A DNA stretch of 64,000 nucleotides from Enterobacter cancerogenus (GTDB lineage: Bacteria; Pseudomonadota; Gammaproteobacteria; Enterobacterales; Enterobacteriaceae), in the NCBI GenBank assembly GCA_000773965.1, contig JRUP01000018.1, forward strand, positions 62,001 through 126,000, given 5' to 3'. The position numbers were made by a program, and so were the translations under genes. Under the pieces are notes generated by a model. It did no database searches. It was not told the DNA's origin and saw only the letters and a program-made list of their open reading frames with translations. Positions within the stretch are counted from its first letter, which is position 1. Each line of letters begins with the position of its first letter. Shown here in pieces: positions 45,800 to 54,563 of the stretch.

Positions 45800-45834
45800 C
45801 CCTCTCTCGCTTACGGGAGAGGGTTAGGGTGAGG
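45800..45834. repeat. REP-like palindrome (CCCTCTC...GAGAGGG type) between urtA and urtB
   Basis: CCCTCTC and GAGAGGG arms surround CGCTTACG-like loop sequence, followed by TTAGGGTGAGG. A second, inverted copy lies at 60736-60771. This family of dispersed intergenic repeats is common in enterobacteria. Confidence 0.65.
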
Positions 45835-45877
45835 TCATCAACCGCCCCCAAGCCCAACGACATACAGGATCATCATC

Positions 45878-47443
45878 ATGACAATCCGCCGTTATCTTTG
45901 CTGTCTGCTGCTGCTCCTGCCGTGGCTCGCCCAGGCGGGCGATGGCGCGGATTTCGCCGCCGCCAGCCGCACTGAACAGGCCAACCTGCTGCAACAATGG
46001 GCGGCCACCCCGCAGGCCAGCCGCTTGCCGCTGCTGCAGGCGCTGCGTAACGAAAGCATGGTCATCGACCAAAATAAACAGCCGTTCAGCAAGCAGGATG
46101 ACAAACTCATCCCGCTGGACAGCGCACAACAGCCGACGGGTGAGACCAAAAAGCTGTTTATGAACAACCGGCTGCGCGTGTTAATCGCCAGCGCGCTCGC
46201 CGCCCACCAGCTGGTGAGCGACGATTCCGCTACCCGCCTGCGCGCTGCACAACAACTGCAAAACGACGGTGCCGCCGAGCAACTGCCGCTGATTGAGCAA
46301 CGCCTCGCGGTGGAAAAAGACACTCAGGTTCACGCCGTGCTCGCCATGGCCGCCGCCAATCTGCAACTTGCCAGCCCGGATGCCCGCGTGCGCCTCAAAG
46401 CCGTCACGCTGCTCGGTGAGTCCAGCGACCCGAACATGCAGGCCAGCCTCAATCGCTTAACTCAGGCCAGCAACGAACCCGATGCTCAGGTGCGCGCCGC
46501 GGCCACGGAGAGCCTGCAACAAATCAAACATCGCCTGATGTGGGGCGATCTCTTCGGTCAGGCGTTTACCGGCCTGTCACTCGGCTCGATCCTGCTGCTG
46601 GCCGCGCTGGGTCTGGCGATCACTTACGGCCTGCTGGGCGTGATCAATATGGCGCACGGTGAGATGCTGATGCTCGGTGCGTACGCCACCTGGTTTGTAC
46701 AAAACCTGTTCCAGCAGTTCGCACCACAGTGGCTGGCGTGGTATCCGCTACTGGCGCTGCCCATTGCGTTCCTGGTCACTGCCGGGATCGGCATGCTGCT
46801 GGAGCGCACCATCATTCGCCATTTATACGGTCGTCCGCTGGAAACGCTGCTCGCCACCTGGGGCATCAGCCTGATGCTGATCCAATTGGTGCGCATGCTG
46901 TTTGGCGCACAGAACCTGGAAGTGGCTAACCCAGGCTGGCTCTCCGGCGGTTTGCAGGTCTTGCCTAATCTGGTGCTGCCGTACAACCGTATTGCGGTGA
47001 TCCTGTTTGTATTTGCCGTGCTGGGTCTGACCTGGTTGCTGCTCAATAAAACGCGTCTGGGCCTGAGCGTGCGCGCCGTGACGCAAAACCGCGCCATGGC
47101 TGATTGCTGCGGCGTGCCGACCGGGCGCATCGATATGCTGGCGTTTGGTCTGGGTTCTGGCATTGCCGGACTGGGCGGTGTGGCGCTGTCGCAGCTGGGT
47201 AACGTTGGGCCGGAACTCGGCCAGGGTTACATCATCGACTCCTTCCTGGTGGTGGTGCTGGGCGGCGTGGGACAGCTGGCGGGCACCGTGGTGGCGGCCT
47301 TTGGCCTGGGCATCCTCAACAAAGTGCTGGAACCGCAGATTGGTGCGGTACTGGGTAAAATCCTCATCCTCGTGCTGATCGTGCTGTTCATTCAAAAACG
47401 TCCACAGGGCCTGTTTGCCTTCAAAGGGAGGGTAATAGACTGA
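45878..47443 (+). CDS. urtB: UrtB, urea ABC transporter permease
   Basis: The 521-residue protein has a signal peptide (MTIRRYLCCLLLLLPWLAQA) and an N-terminal periplasmic helical-repeat region of about 190 residues (HEAT-like, QDDKLIPLDSAQ...), which is normal for UrtB. A LivH-type permease with about eight membrane segments follows (from residue 225; GLAITYGLLGVINMAHGEMLMLGAYATW). The permease loop VTQNRAMADCCGVPTGRIDMLAFGLGSGIAGLGG is typical. It forms the channel with UrtC. AGGA precedes the start at 45878. Confidence 0.94.
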   Translation: MTIRRYLCCLLLLLPWLAQAGDGADFAAASRTEQANLLQQWAATPQASRLPLLQALRNESMVIDQNKQPFSKQDDKLIPLDSAQQPTGETKKLFMNNRLRVLIASALAAHQLVSDDSATRLRAAQQLQNDGAAEQLPLIEQRLAVEKDTQVHAVLAMAAANLQLASPDARVRLKAVTLLGESSDPNMQASLNRLTQASNEPDAQVRAAATESLQQIKHRLMWGDLFGQAFTGLSLGSILLLAALGLAITYGLLGVINMAHGEMLMLGAYATWFVQNLFQQFAPQWLAWYPLLALPIAFLVTAGIGMLLERTIIRHLYGRPLETLLATWGISLMLIQLVRMLFGAQNLEVANPGWLSGGLQVLPNLVLPYNRIAVILFVFAVLGLTWLLLNKTRLGLSVRAVTQNRAMADCCGVPTGRIDMLAFGLGSGIAGLGGVALSQLGNVGPELGQGYIIDSFLVVVLGGVGQLAGTVVAAFGLGILNKVLEPQIGAVLGKILILVLIVLFIQKRPQGLFAFKGRVID

Positions 47444-48519
47444 TGAGCCAACCCATAACCTTAACGCTGGCACGTAAAGCGCCGCGCCTGAGCATTAGCC
47501 TCGGCATTGTGATCACCTTGCTGCTGCTGGTGCTGCCGTTCTGCGCCCTATTACCCGCCACGCATCCGCTGGCGATCTCCACTTACACGCTGACCTTGAT
47601 CGGTAAAATTCTCTGCTATGCGATCGTCGCGGTGGCGCTGGATCTGGTGTGGGGCTACGCCGGATTGCTGTCGCTGGGACACGGTCTGTTCTTCGCATTG
47701 GGTGGCTACGCGATGGGTATGTACCTGATGCGCCAGGCTTCCGGCGAGGGCTTACCGGCGTTTATGTCGTTCCTGTCGTGGAACGAGCTGCCGTGGTTCT
47801 GGGCGGGTACGCAGCACTTTGCCTGGGCACTGTGTCTGATCATGCTGGTGCCGGGTTTGCTGGCGCTGGTGTTCGGCTACTTCGCCTTCCGCTCAAAAAT
47901 CAAAGGCGTTTACTTCTCGATCATGACGCAGGCGCTGACCTACGCGGGCATGCTGCTGTTCTTCCGTAATGAAACCGGCTTTGGCGGCAATAACGGCTTT
48001 ACCGGTTTCACCACCCTGCTCGGCTTTAACGTCACCGCCACCGGCACGCGCATTGGACTGTTCGTCGCCACCGTGCTGCTGTTGTTAATCAGCCTTGGCA
48101 TTGGCTTTGCACTGGCGCGCAGTAAGTTTGGGCGAGTGTTGACGGCGGTACGCGATGCCGAAAACCGCCTGATGTTCGTCGGTTACGACCCTAAAGGCTT
48201 CAAGCTGTTTGTCTGGACGCTGTCGGCGGTGTTGTGTGGTCTTGCGGGCGCGCTGTATGTGCCGCAGGTCGGCATTATCAATCCCAGTGAAATGTCGCCG
48301 ACCAACTCGATTGAGGCGGCTATCTGGGTGGCACTCGGCGGGCGCGGCACCTTGATTGGCCCGCTTTTAGGGGCCGCGATTGTGAATGGGGCCAAAAGCT
48401 GGTTCACCGTCGCCTTCCCCGAATACTGGCTGTTCTTCCTCGGCCTGATGTTTATCCTCGTCACGCTGTTCCTGCCGCGTGGTGTGATTGGCCTGCTGCG
48501 CCGGAGGCGTGATGACTGA
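47443..48519 (+). CDS. urtC: UrtC, urea ABC transporter permease
   Basis: This 358-residue LivM-type permease has about ten hydrophobic segments, beginning with LSISLGIVITLLLLVLPFCALL. The family blocks VALDLVWGYAGLLSLGHGLFFALGGYAMGMYLM and VRDAENRLMFVGYDPKGFKLFVW are present. The start ATG shares its A with the urtB TGA, so translation is coupled. Pairs with UrtB in the inner membrane. Confidence 0.94.
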   Translation: MSQPITLTLARKAPRLSISLGIVITLLLLVLPFCALLPATHPLAISTYTLTLIGKILCYAIVAVALDLVWGYAGLLSLGHGLFFALGGYAMGMYLMRQASGEGLPAFMSFLSWNELPWFWAGTQHFAWALCLIMLVPGLLALVFGYFAFRSKIKGVYFSIMTQALTYAGMLLFFRNETGFGGNNGFTGFTTLLGFNVTATGTRIGLFVATVLLLLISLGIGFALARSKFGRVLTAVRDAENRLMFVGYDPKGFKLFVWTLSAVLCGLAGALYVPQVGIINPSEMSPTNSIEAAIWVALGGRGTLIGPLLGAAIVNGAKSWFTVAFPEYWLFFLGLMFILVTLFLPRGVIGLLRRRRDD

Positions 48520-49303
48520 GCAACTGTTTACCCAACCCCATCCCGCCGATCGCCATCGCGATCAGAGCGATCCGGTGCTGCAACTGGAGAAGATCAACGT
48601 CTCATTTGATGGCTTCCGCGCGCTCACCGATCTGTCGCTGAAGATCGGCGTCGGTGAACTGCGCTGTGTGATCGGCCCCAACGGCGCGGGCAAAACCACG
48701 CTGATGGACGTGATCACCGGCAAAACGCGTCCCGATAACGGGCAGGTGATCTATGACCAGGACACCGATCTCACCCGCATGTCGTCGGTGGAGATCGCAC
48801 GCGCCGGCATTGGCCGCAAGTTCCAGAAACCCACGGTTTTTGAAGCGCTCACAGTATTCGAAAATCTGGAAATCGCGCTGAAAAACGATAAGTCGGTGTG
48901 GGCTAGCCTGCGCGCACGACTCAACGGCGAACAGCAGGATCGCATCGATGAGGTGCTAAAACTGCTACGACTGAGCGGTGAGCGCCAGCGCAAAGCGGGC
49001 TTGTTGTCGCACGGGCAGAAGCAGTTTCTGGAAATCGGCATGTTGTTAGTGCAGGACCCGCATCTGCTACTGCTCGACGAACCCGCGGCGGGTATGACCG
49101 ACGCGGAAACCGAGTACACCGCCGAGCTGTTCCGCAGTCTGGCAGGCAAGCATTCGCTGATGGTGGTGGAACACGACATGGGTTTTGTCGAGACGATTGC
49201 CGATCACGTCACGGTACTGCATCAGGGCCAGGTGCTGGCAGAGGGATCGTTACGCGAAGTGCAGGCGAATGATCGGGTCATCGACGTTTATCTGGGGCGC
49301 TAA
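48512..49303 (+). CDS. urtD: UrtD, urea ABC transporter ATP-binding protein
   Basis: This 263-residue ABC ATPase has Walker A GPNGAGKTT (about residue 58), signature LLSHGQKQFLEIGM (an unusual SHGQ version standard in UrtD), Walker B LLLLDEPAAGMTD and the His switch VVEHDMGFV. The chosen ATG at 48512 overlaps the last codons of urtC by 8 bp and has GGAGG before it; the longer frame starts earlier inside urtC. With UrtE it powers urea uptake. Confidence 0.94.
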   Translation: MTEQLFTQPHPADRHRDQSDPVLQLEKINVSFDGFRALTDLSLKIGVGELRCVIGPNGAGKTTLMDVITGKTRPDNGQVIYDQDTDLTRMSSVEIARAGIGRKFQKPTVFEALTVFENLEIALKNDKSVWASLRARLNGEQQDRIDEVLKLLRLSGERQRKAGLLSHGQKQFLEIGMLLVQDPHLLLLDEPAAGMTDAETEYTAELFRSLAGKHSLMVVEHDMGFVETIADHVTVLHQGQVLAEGSLREVQANDRVIDVYLGR

Positions 49304-49304
49304 G

Positions 49305-50003
49305 ATGCTGCAAGTATCCGAACTGAATCAATATTATGGCGGCAGCCATATTCTGCGCGGTCTTTCGTTTGAGACGAAACCGGGCGAGATTACCTGCCTG
49401 CTGGGCCGCAACGGCGTGGGTAAAACCACGCTACTGAAATGTTTGATGGGGCTGATCCCGGCAAAATCTGGTGAGATCCGCTGGCAGGATAAGGTGATCA
49501 ACAGCCGTAAGCCGCACCAGCGCGTGCAGTCAGGCATTGCCTATGTGCCGCAGGGCCGTGAAATCTTTCCGCGCCTGACGGTGGAAGAGAATCTGCTGAT
49601 GGGGCTTGCGCGCTTCCCGGGGTCGCAGGCCAAATCCGTGCCAGAAGAGATTTACGAGTTGTTCCCGGTGCTACGCGAGATGAAAGCCCGACGCGGCGGC
49701 GATCTCTCCGGTGGGCAACAGCAGCAGCTGGCGATCGGTCGTGCGCTGGCGTGCAAACCACAACTGTTGATCCTCGATGAACCGACCGAAGGGATCCAGC
49801 CGTCGGTGATCAAGGAGATTGGTGCAGTGATCCGTCAGTTGGCCCAGCGTGGTGATATGGCGATCCTGCTGGTGGAGCAGTTTTACGATTTCGCCGCCGA
49901 GCTGGCCGATCAGTATCTGGTGATGTCGCGCGGAGAGATCGTGCAACGCGGCGCGGGATCCAATATGGAAGCAGAAGGCGTGCGTGGATTAGTGGCGATT
50001 TAA
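49305..50003 (+). CDS. urtE: UrtE, urea ABC transporter ATP-binding protein
   Basis: This 232-residue ABC ATPase starts MLQVSELNQYYGGSHILRGLSFE and has Walker A GRNGVGKTT, Q-loop/'PQGREIFPRLTVEENL' block, signature LSGGQQQQLAIGRAL and Walker B LLILDEPTEGIQPS. The start at 49305 is 1 bp after the urtD stop. It is the last gene of the urea island. No terminator with a clear T tract follows on this strand. Confidence 0.94.
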   Translation: MLQVSELNQYYGGSHILRGLSFETKPGEITCLLGRNGVGKTTLLKCLMGLIPAKSGEIRWQDKVINSRKPHQRVQSGIAYVPQGREIFPRLTVEENLLMGLARFPGSQAKSVPEEIYELFPVLREMKARRGGDLSGGQQQQLAIGRALACKPQLLILDEPTEGIQPSVIKEIGAVIRQLAQRGDMAILLVEQFYDFAAELADQYLVMSRGEIVQRGAGSNMEAEGVRGLVAI

Positions 50004-50029
50004 AGGTCGGGGGGCGGATTGCCAGCCCC

Positions 50030-50330
50030 GGAACGGCACCAGCCTGCTCTGAACTTTCAGTGCGTGTTATCAAAAACGGCACGATGGTAGAGGCCAGAGC
50101 GCCTCTGCTGCTGCAAGGGCTATCCGCAGCGCTGAGGCTTTTACGTTGGGCCAGGAGCCAGGCGCAGGGATGCGACTGGCAGTTCGGGTTGGCCAGGACG
50201 GCCTTACCCGAACGGTCCGTAGGCACGACGTGGAAGCCGAAGGCACCGCGTCAGCGGCGCGAGGACGGCCCGGCAGCAGCAGAGGTGCTCGGGCACGCAC
50301 CCCCTGCGCTGCAGCCCCCCAGCATTATCA
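50030..50330. other. GC-rich block of unknown nature with several hairpins
   Basis: This non-coding stretch between urtE and the chemotaxis gene is rich in GC and in purine-rich GCGAGGACGG-type words. It contains a strong hairpin at 50182-50213 (GTTCGGGT-t-GGCC / GGCC-tt-ACCCGAAC) and a smaller one at 50089-50106 (AGAGGC/GCCTCT). Open frames exist on both strands but have low-complexity Arg/Ala/Pro content and no family similarity. It could be a structured RNA, a dispersed repeat or a decayed element. I could not identify it. Confidence 0.4.
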
Positions 50331-50336
50331 CCCAAA

Positions 50337-50369
50337 CGAAAAAAGGCTGACACTTTTAACAGTGACAGC
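50337..50369 (-). terminator. Terminator downstream of the chemotaxis gene
   Basis: On the minus strand a 9 bp stem (GCTGTCACT / AGTGTCAGC, one mismatch) with loop GTTAAA is followed by CTTTTTTCG. It lies about 100 bp past the stop of the chemoreceptor gene. Confidence 0.75.
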
Positions 50370-50467
50370 TTTTGCGAATATGCGCTTAATCGAACCGTTT
50401 TATGCCATAAATCGCGCCCTTACTGGCCGTTGCCTGCCGCTGAATCGGCGCAGTTTGTTACGCGACG

Positions 50468-52054
50468 TTACTGAGCCGGTTTCGACTCCAACTGGAATAC
50501 GCTGATATTCTCCACCAGCGAACCAACCTGCTGATTCAGCGCGCGTGCCGACTGAGCGGACTGCTGCGACAACGTGGCGTTCTGCTGGGTGGCGGCATCC
50601 AGATGGGTCACCGCCAGATTCACCTGCTCAATGCCCACGCTCTGCTCCGCGCTAGCGGATGAAATGTTCTCCATCAGCTCGCACAGCTGCTTCACGCTCT
50701 CGACAATCTCCTGCATCGACGATCCCGCGCCTTTCACCAGCGTGTTGCCCTGCGCAATCAAACTCACTGAACGATCGGTCAGACCACGAATATCACGCGC
50801 TGCGGAAGCGGAGCGCTGCGCCAGCGCACGCACTTCCGACGCTACCACCGCAAAGCCACGTCCATCATTCCCAGCGCGTGCCGCTTCGACTGCTGCATTG
50901 AGTGCCAGAATATTGGTCTGGAACGCGATGCCATCAATCACCGTCACGATCTCGTTGATCTCACGCGAGAACTGGTGGATCTCGCCCATTGCCACCACCA
51001 CTTTTTCCACCACCTCGCCGCCCTCGCCGGCGCGCTGGCGGGTATCACGCGCGATATCGCTGGCATGGCGTGCGTTCTCGGCATTGTTTTTCACCACGGA
51101 AGTCAGCTGCTCCATTGAGGCTGCGGTCTCTTCCAACGCACTGGCCTGCGCTTCGTTGCGCGCCGACAACTCGCGGCTGCCGTGTGCAACCTGATCGGTG
51201 GTATCGGCTATTGCCTCAGTCCCCGAACGCACGCCGGTCACAATACGCGTCAGGTTATGGTTCATATCACGCAGCGCCGCCATCAGCTGTGCGGTTTCAT
51301 CACGTCCTGAGACCGCAATCCGGGCTCGCAGATCACCTGCCGCCACGGTCTTCGCGACGTTAATTGCCTGCTTCAGCGGACGCGTGATGCTCTGCACCAG
51401 CCAGGCCGTAATGCACACACCAACCAGCAAGATACAGCCCATCGCGATCAGCAGCAGCATGCGGGTTTTCTGGTAATGGGCGAGGTTGTTGGCTTCGATC
51501 TCCTGATGCATCTGCTGCGCGCGTTTCAGTGTGGCAGCCACCAGATCGTCGATTTGCTGTGTCGGTGCGCGGTCGATACCGGTGACCAGATGGTCAACGC
51601 GTGCCGCACTGTTAATATCGCTGATACTGTAGTTTTCCAGCGCCGCCAGATATTTGCTCTCCAGCCCGGCATGCACCGCACGCGCCTGTTCCACGGGAGC
51701 GTCAGGTAACCCCAGCGACGTCTGAATCTGGCTCAGCTTACTCAGCAGCGCCTGCGTTTGCTGGCTCTCTTTCAAAAACGCCTTTTTGTACTTATCGAAG
51801 GTCTCCTGCCCTTGGGTGCCGCGCAACAGGGTATTTTTCCACTCCTGTACCTGTATCTTGAACTGCACCTGCGCACTGCGCGCGGTGTCGATGCTGTCGG
51901 CAATCAGGACTTCACGTGCCATCACGTCCTGATTGTTTTCCAGCGCCTGCATATTGACTTGCAGTCCGTGCAGTCCCATCAACAATGTGGCGAGCAACAG
52001 CAGCGTGGCGAGAAAACCCAGCCGCTGGCCAATTTTAAACTGATTGAGCTTCAT
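50468..52054 (-). CDS. Methyl-accepting chemotaxis protein
   Basis: A 528-residue transmembrane chemoreceptor with a first membrane helix at about residues 12-32, a helical periplasmic sensor (33-195, four-helix-bundle type), a second helix at about 197-220, HAMP (221-275) and a methyl-accepting signalling domain. The hairpin tip EIVTVIDGIAFQTNILALNAAVEAARAG is near-invariant. The C-terminus (FQLESKPAQ) lacks an NWETF-type CheR-binding pentapeptide, so its adaptation may depend on other receptors. The ligand is unknown; its place beside nutrient uptake genes hints at a nutrient signal, but it is separately transcribed. Confidence 0.93.
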   Translation of the reverse strand: MKLNQFKIGQRLGFLATLLLLATLLMGLHGLQVNMQALENNQDVMAREVLIADSIDTARSAQVQFKIQVQEWKNTLLRGTQGQETFDKYKKAFLKESQQTQALLSKLSQIQTSLGLPDAPVEQARAVHAGLESKYLAALENYSISDINSAARVDHLVTGIDRAPTQQIDDLVAATLKRAQQMHQEIEANNLAHYQKTRMLLLIAMGCILLVGVCITAWLVQSITRPLKQAINVAKTVAAGDLRARIAVSGRDETAQLMAALRDMNHNLTRIVTGVRSGTEAIADTTDQVAHGSRELSARNEAQASALEETAASMEQLTSVVKNNAENARHASDIARDTRQRAGEGGEVVEKVVVAMGEIHQFSREINEIVTVIDGIAFQTNILALNAAVEAARAGNDGRGFAVVASEVRALAQRSASAARDIRGLTDRSVSLIAQGNTLVKGAGSSMQEIVESVKQLCELMENISSASAEQSVGIEQVNLAVTHLDAATQQNATLSQQSAQSARALNQQVGSLVENISVFQLESKPAQ

Positions 52055-52218
52055 AAATCTGAACCCTGGTAAAGAGAGAGGAGAACCAATGTGACGAATG
52101 TCGCAGGGGTTATCGTCATACAGGGCAGTTGGCTTTATAGGATTGGCAAGGATATTGCGTGACAGTTTCGTGAATAGCGAAGCGGTGAAAATTGAGGCGG
52201 CACAAGGGCCGCCAGTGA

Positions 52219-53232
52219 TTACAGAATGCCGGTCTCGACGCTGAAATGTCGCTTCTCGCCGGATGCCAGCTCAATTAGGGTGCCAGCGCGCTGCGCCGCG
52301 TTAAATCCCTCCGGCCGACAGGTGGAAGGCAGCACGTAAGCCGCCACCTGCTGATCGTGATTGTGCAGCAGCCAGCGTGTGGCGTGGGGGAACTGACGGC
52401 TATCGAAACGCGTCATCAAGGCATAGCCTTCCGGCGCATGCAGTTCGAACTGCACCTCATGGCCGTACTGCGCCAGATCGTCGGCAAAGAACACGATCTC
52501 CGGGTTGCACATCTCCGGCTGATCCAACTGCTGCAATGCCTGCGGATCGCGCGCCAGCTGATCGGTATAGGCGGTCCACTGCGGCGTCGGTTTCACGTGC
52601 GCCGGGATCGAGGTGCGCAGCTTGAAAGCATCCTGAGGAATCGACTGCTTAAAGCGACCATTGGCCAGCCAGGCACTGTTCAGATGGCACATGTACTGTA
52701 ACGGCATCGGCGCGCCCGCCAGATTGGTGACGTTCATCTCAATCTGCAAGCGCGGCGCGTTAGCGTGCAACCGCACCGCTGGAGAAGCCAGATAGTGATG
52801 ACCAAAGCCTTTCACATATTCGGTCTCCCCTTCCAGCGACACGCGATCCTGCTCCAGCACCATCCATGCGTTGTCCATGCGCGCACAGGCCATTTCACCG
52901 TGCAGTGGATGGTCATCATCCGGAGCCGGACAGCCGTTCGCCAGCAGGCCGGAATGGAAGGCAAAACAGCCGTAAGTATCGATAATCGAACTGCCCAGCA
53001 GCGGCTGTTTAAAACTGTGCCCCATAGTGAGGGAATGGCCATCGAAGGTCGCATCCCACACCATTTGACCGTAAAACGGCAGCACAATTACCTTGCCGCG
53101 CTGGTTGCTGATACGCACCGCTTCGACACCCGCCGGATAGCGAAACAACTCGACGTGGAAATAGTCATTGTGCAACAGCGTGCTGGGCGTTTCATGAAAC
53201 TGTTCACGACGCAGCGGTAATCGGGTTTTCAT
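52219..53232 (-). CDS. deoX: DeoX-like protein (DUF4432, aldose-epimerase fold)
   Basis: A 337-residue protein of the galactose-mutarotase-like superfamily (DUF4432): ISNQRGKVIVLPFYGQMVWDATFDG, HPLHGEMAC and HYLASPAVRLHANAPRLQIEMNVTNLAG are its conserved blocks. The HPLHGE histidines correspond to the active-site region of mutarotases. It overlaps the deoP stop as ATGA. In the Salmonella deoQKPX system the deoX product is needed for efficient deoxyribose use; a sugar-anomer role is plausible but not proven. Confidence 0.8.
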   Translation of the reverse strand: MKTRLPLRREQFHETPSTLLHNDYFHVELFRYPAGVEAVRISNQRGKVIVLPFYGQMVWDATFDGHSLTMGHSFKQPLLGSSIIDTYGCFAFHSGLLANGCPAPDDDHPLHGEMACARMDNAWMVLEQDRVSLEGETEYVKGFGHHYLASPAVRLHANAPRLQIEMNVTNLAGAPMPLQYMCHLNSAWLANGRFKQSIPQDAFKLRTSIPAHVKPTPQWTAYTDQLARDPQALQQLDQPEMCNPEIVFFADDLAQYGHEVQFELHAPEGYALMTRFDSRQFPHATRWLLHNHDQQVAAYVLPSTCRPEGFNAAQRAGTLIELASGEKRHFSVETGIL

Positions 53233-54554
53233 GGCATCTCCTCAACCAGACGACCTGCCTGCATCGCCTGATTTTTATGGCGCAGTTCGCCCCAGAAATA
53301 GAAACCCACCCACGCAAAGCACAACAGAGACACGCCAAACGCCAGTTGCATCGATCCGAGATGATCAGAGGCGAATCCCTGAATCGCCGGGATAAACGCC
53401 GCGCCGACAATCGACATGACGATAAACGCGCCTGCCACTTCGGTGTACCTGTTATCCACCGTGGCCAGCGTGCCCGCGTAAATCGTCGCCCAGCAGGGTC
53501 CAAACAGCACGCTGACAAACACTGCCGCGTACACTGCGGTAAAGTTTGGCACAAACATCACCCACGCGAGGGTGATCACGCCGAGCACCGAGTAGGCAAT
53601 CAGCACTTTTTCCGCGCGGAAGCGTGTCATCAGGAAGTTGGCGACAAACTTACCGATAAAGAAGCAGATAAAGCTGTAAATCATAAAGTTAGACGCGTGG
53701 CGTTCGTTTGTCGCACCCAACGTCAACGCCAGACGGATGGTGAAGGACCACACCGCTACCTGCATGCCGACATACAGGAACTGCGCCACGATGCCGCGTT
53801 TAAAGTGGCGATTACCGGCCAGATAGCGGAAGGTTTCGCCCAGCGACGGCAGTGACTTTTCACTCGACGCCGGTTTGCAGCGCGGATAACGGGTAAACAG
53901 GAACAGCAGCATCACCACCACTAACACCATCACCAGATATTTATACGGCTCCAGCGTGTGTTCCAGCATGCTCAGGCGGAAGGCATGTGCCTGCTCGGCA
54001 TTCATGCCCGCCATCTGCGTATGCAGACTTTCGCCGTCCTGGAACACCAGATATTTACCCAACACAATGCCCATCAGCGCGCCTATCGGGTAGAACGTCT
54101 GGCTGATGTTAAGACGCAGCGTGGCGTGATCGCGATGGCCTATCATCGAGCTATAAGTATTGGCAGCGGTTTCGAGGAAGCTTAAACCAATGGCGATGGC
54201 GAAAATCGCCGCGAGGAACATGGTGTAAGTCGCCATGTGCGAGGCGGGATAGAACAGCACGCAGCCGACGATATACAGCACCAGTCCCATCAAAATCGCC
54301 AGCTTGTAAGTGGCTTTGCGGATCACCAGTGAAGCCGGAATCGCAATCAGGAAGTAACCGCCGTAAAACGCACTCTGTACCAGCGCACTGGCAAAATCGC
54401 TCAGCGCAAATACGCTTTTGAATTGCGTAATCAGGATATCGTTTAAGCTCGCGGCACAACCCCACAATGGGAACAGGCACGAGAGCAAAATGAACTGGAA
54501 CAGCGGCGTCTTATTCAGATAGCCGTCGGGTTGCTGAACAATGTTCGGTTGCAT
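53229..54554 (-). CDS. deoP: DeoP-like deoxyribose/sugar:H+ symporter (FucP family, MFS)
   Basis: The 441-residue protein has about twelve hydrophobic segments and a FucP-type N-terminus (FILLSCLFPLWGCAASLNDILITQFKSVFALSDFASALVQSAFYGGYFLIAIPA). GLSFLETAANTYSSMIG is another fucose-permease-family block. It is the middle gene of the deoK-deoP-deoX operon, 9 bp after deoK. By analogy with the Salmonella deo cluster it imports 2-deoxy-D-ribose; direct substrate assignment is inferred from context. Confidence 0.83.
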   Translation of the reverse strand: MQPNIVQQPDGYLNKTPLFQFILLSCLFPLWGCAASLNDILITQFKSVFALSDFASALVQSAFYGGYFLIAIPASLVIRKATYKLAILMGLVLYIVGCVLFYPASHMATYTMFLAAIFAIAIGLSFLETAANTYSSMIGHRDHATLRLNISQTFYPIGALMGIVLGKYLVFQDGESLHTQMAGMNAEQAHAFRLSMLEHTLEPYKYLVMVLVVVMLLFLFTRYPRCKPASSEKSLPSLGETFRYLAGNRHFKRGIVAQFLYVGMQVAVWSFTIRLALTLGATNERHASNFMIYSFICFFIGKFVANFLMTRFRAEKVLIAYSVLGVITLAWVMFVPNFTAVYAAVFVSVLFGPCWATIYAGTLATVDNRYTEVAGAFIVMSIVGAAFIPAIQGFASDHLGSMQLAFGVSLLCFAWVGFYFWGELRHKNQAMQAGRLVEEMP

Positions 54555-54563
54555 AGCTCGACC

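Noticed and set aside
50060..50350. A 96-codon open frame in the GC-rich block after urtE
   Set aside because: The product is low-complexity Arg/Ala/Pro-rich, has no ribosome site worth noting, and opposite-strand frames are equally open.
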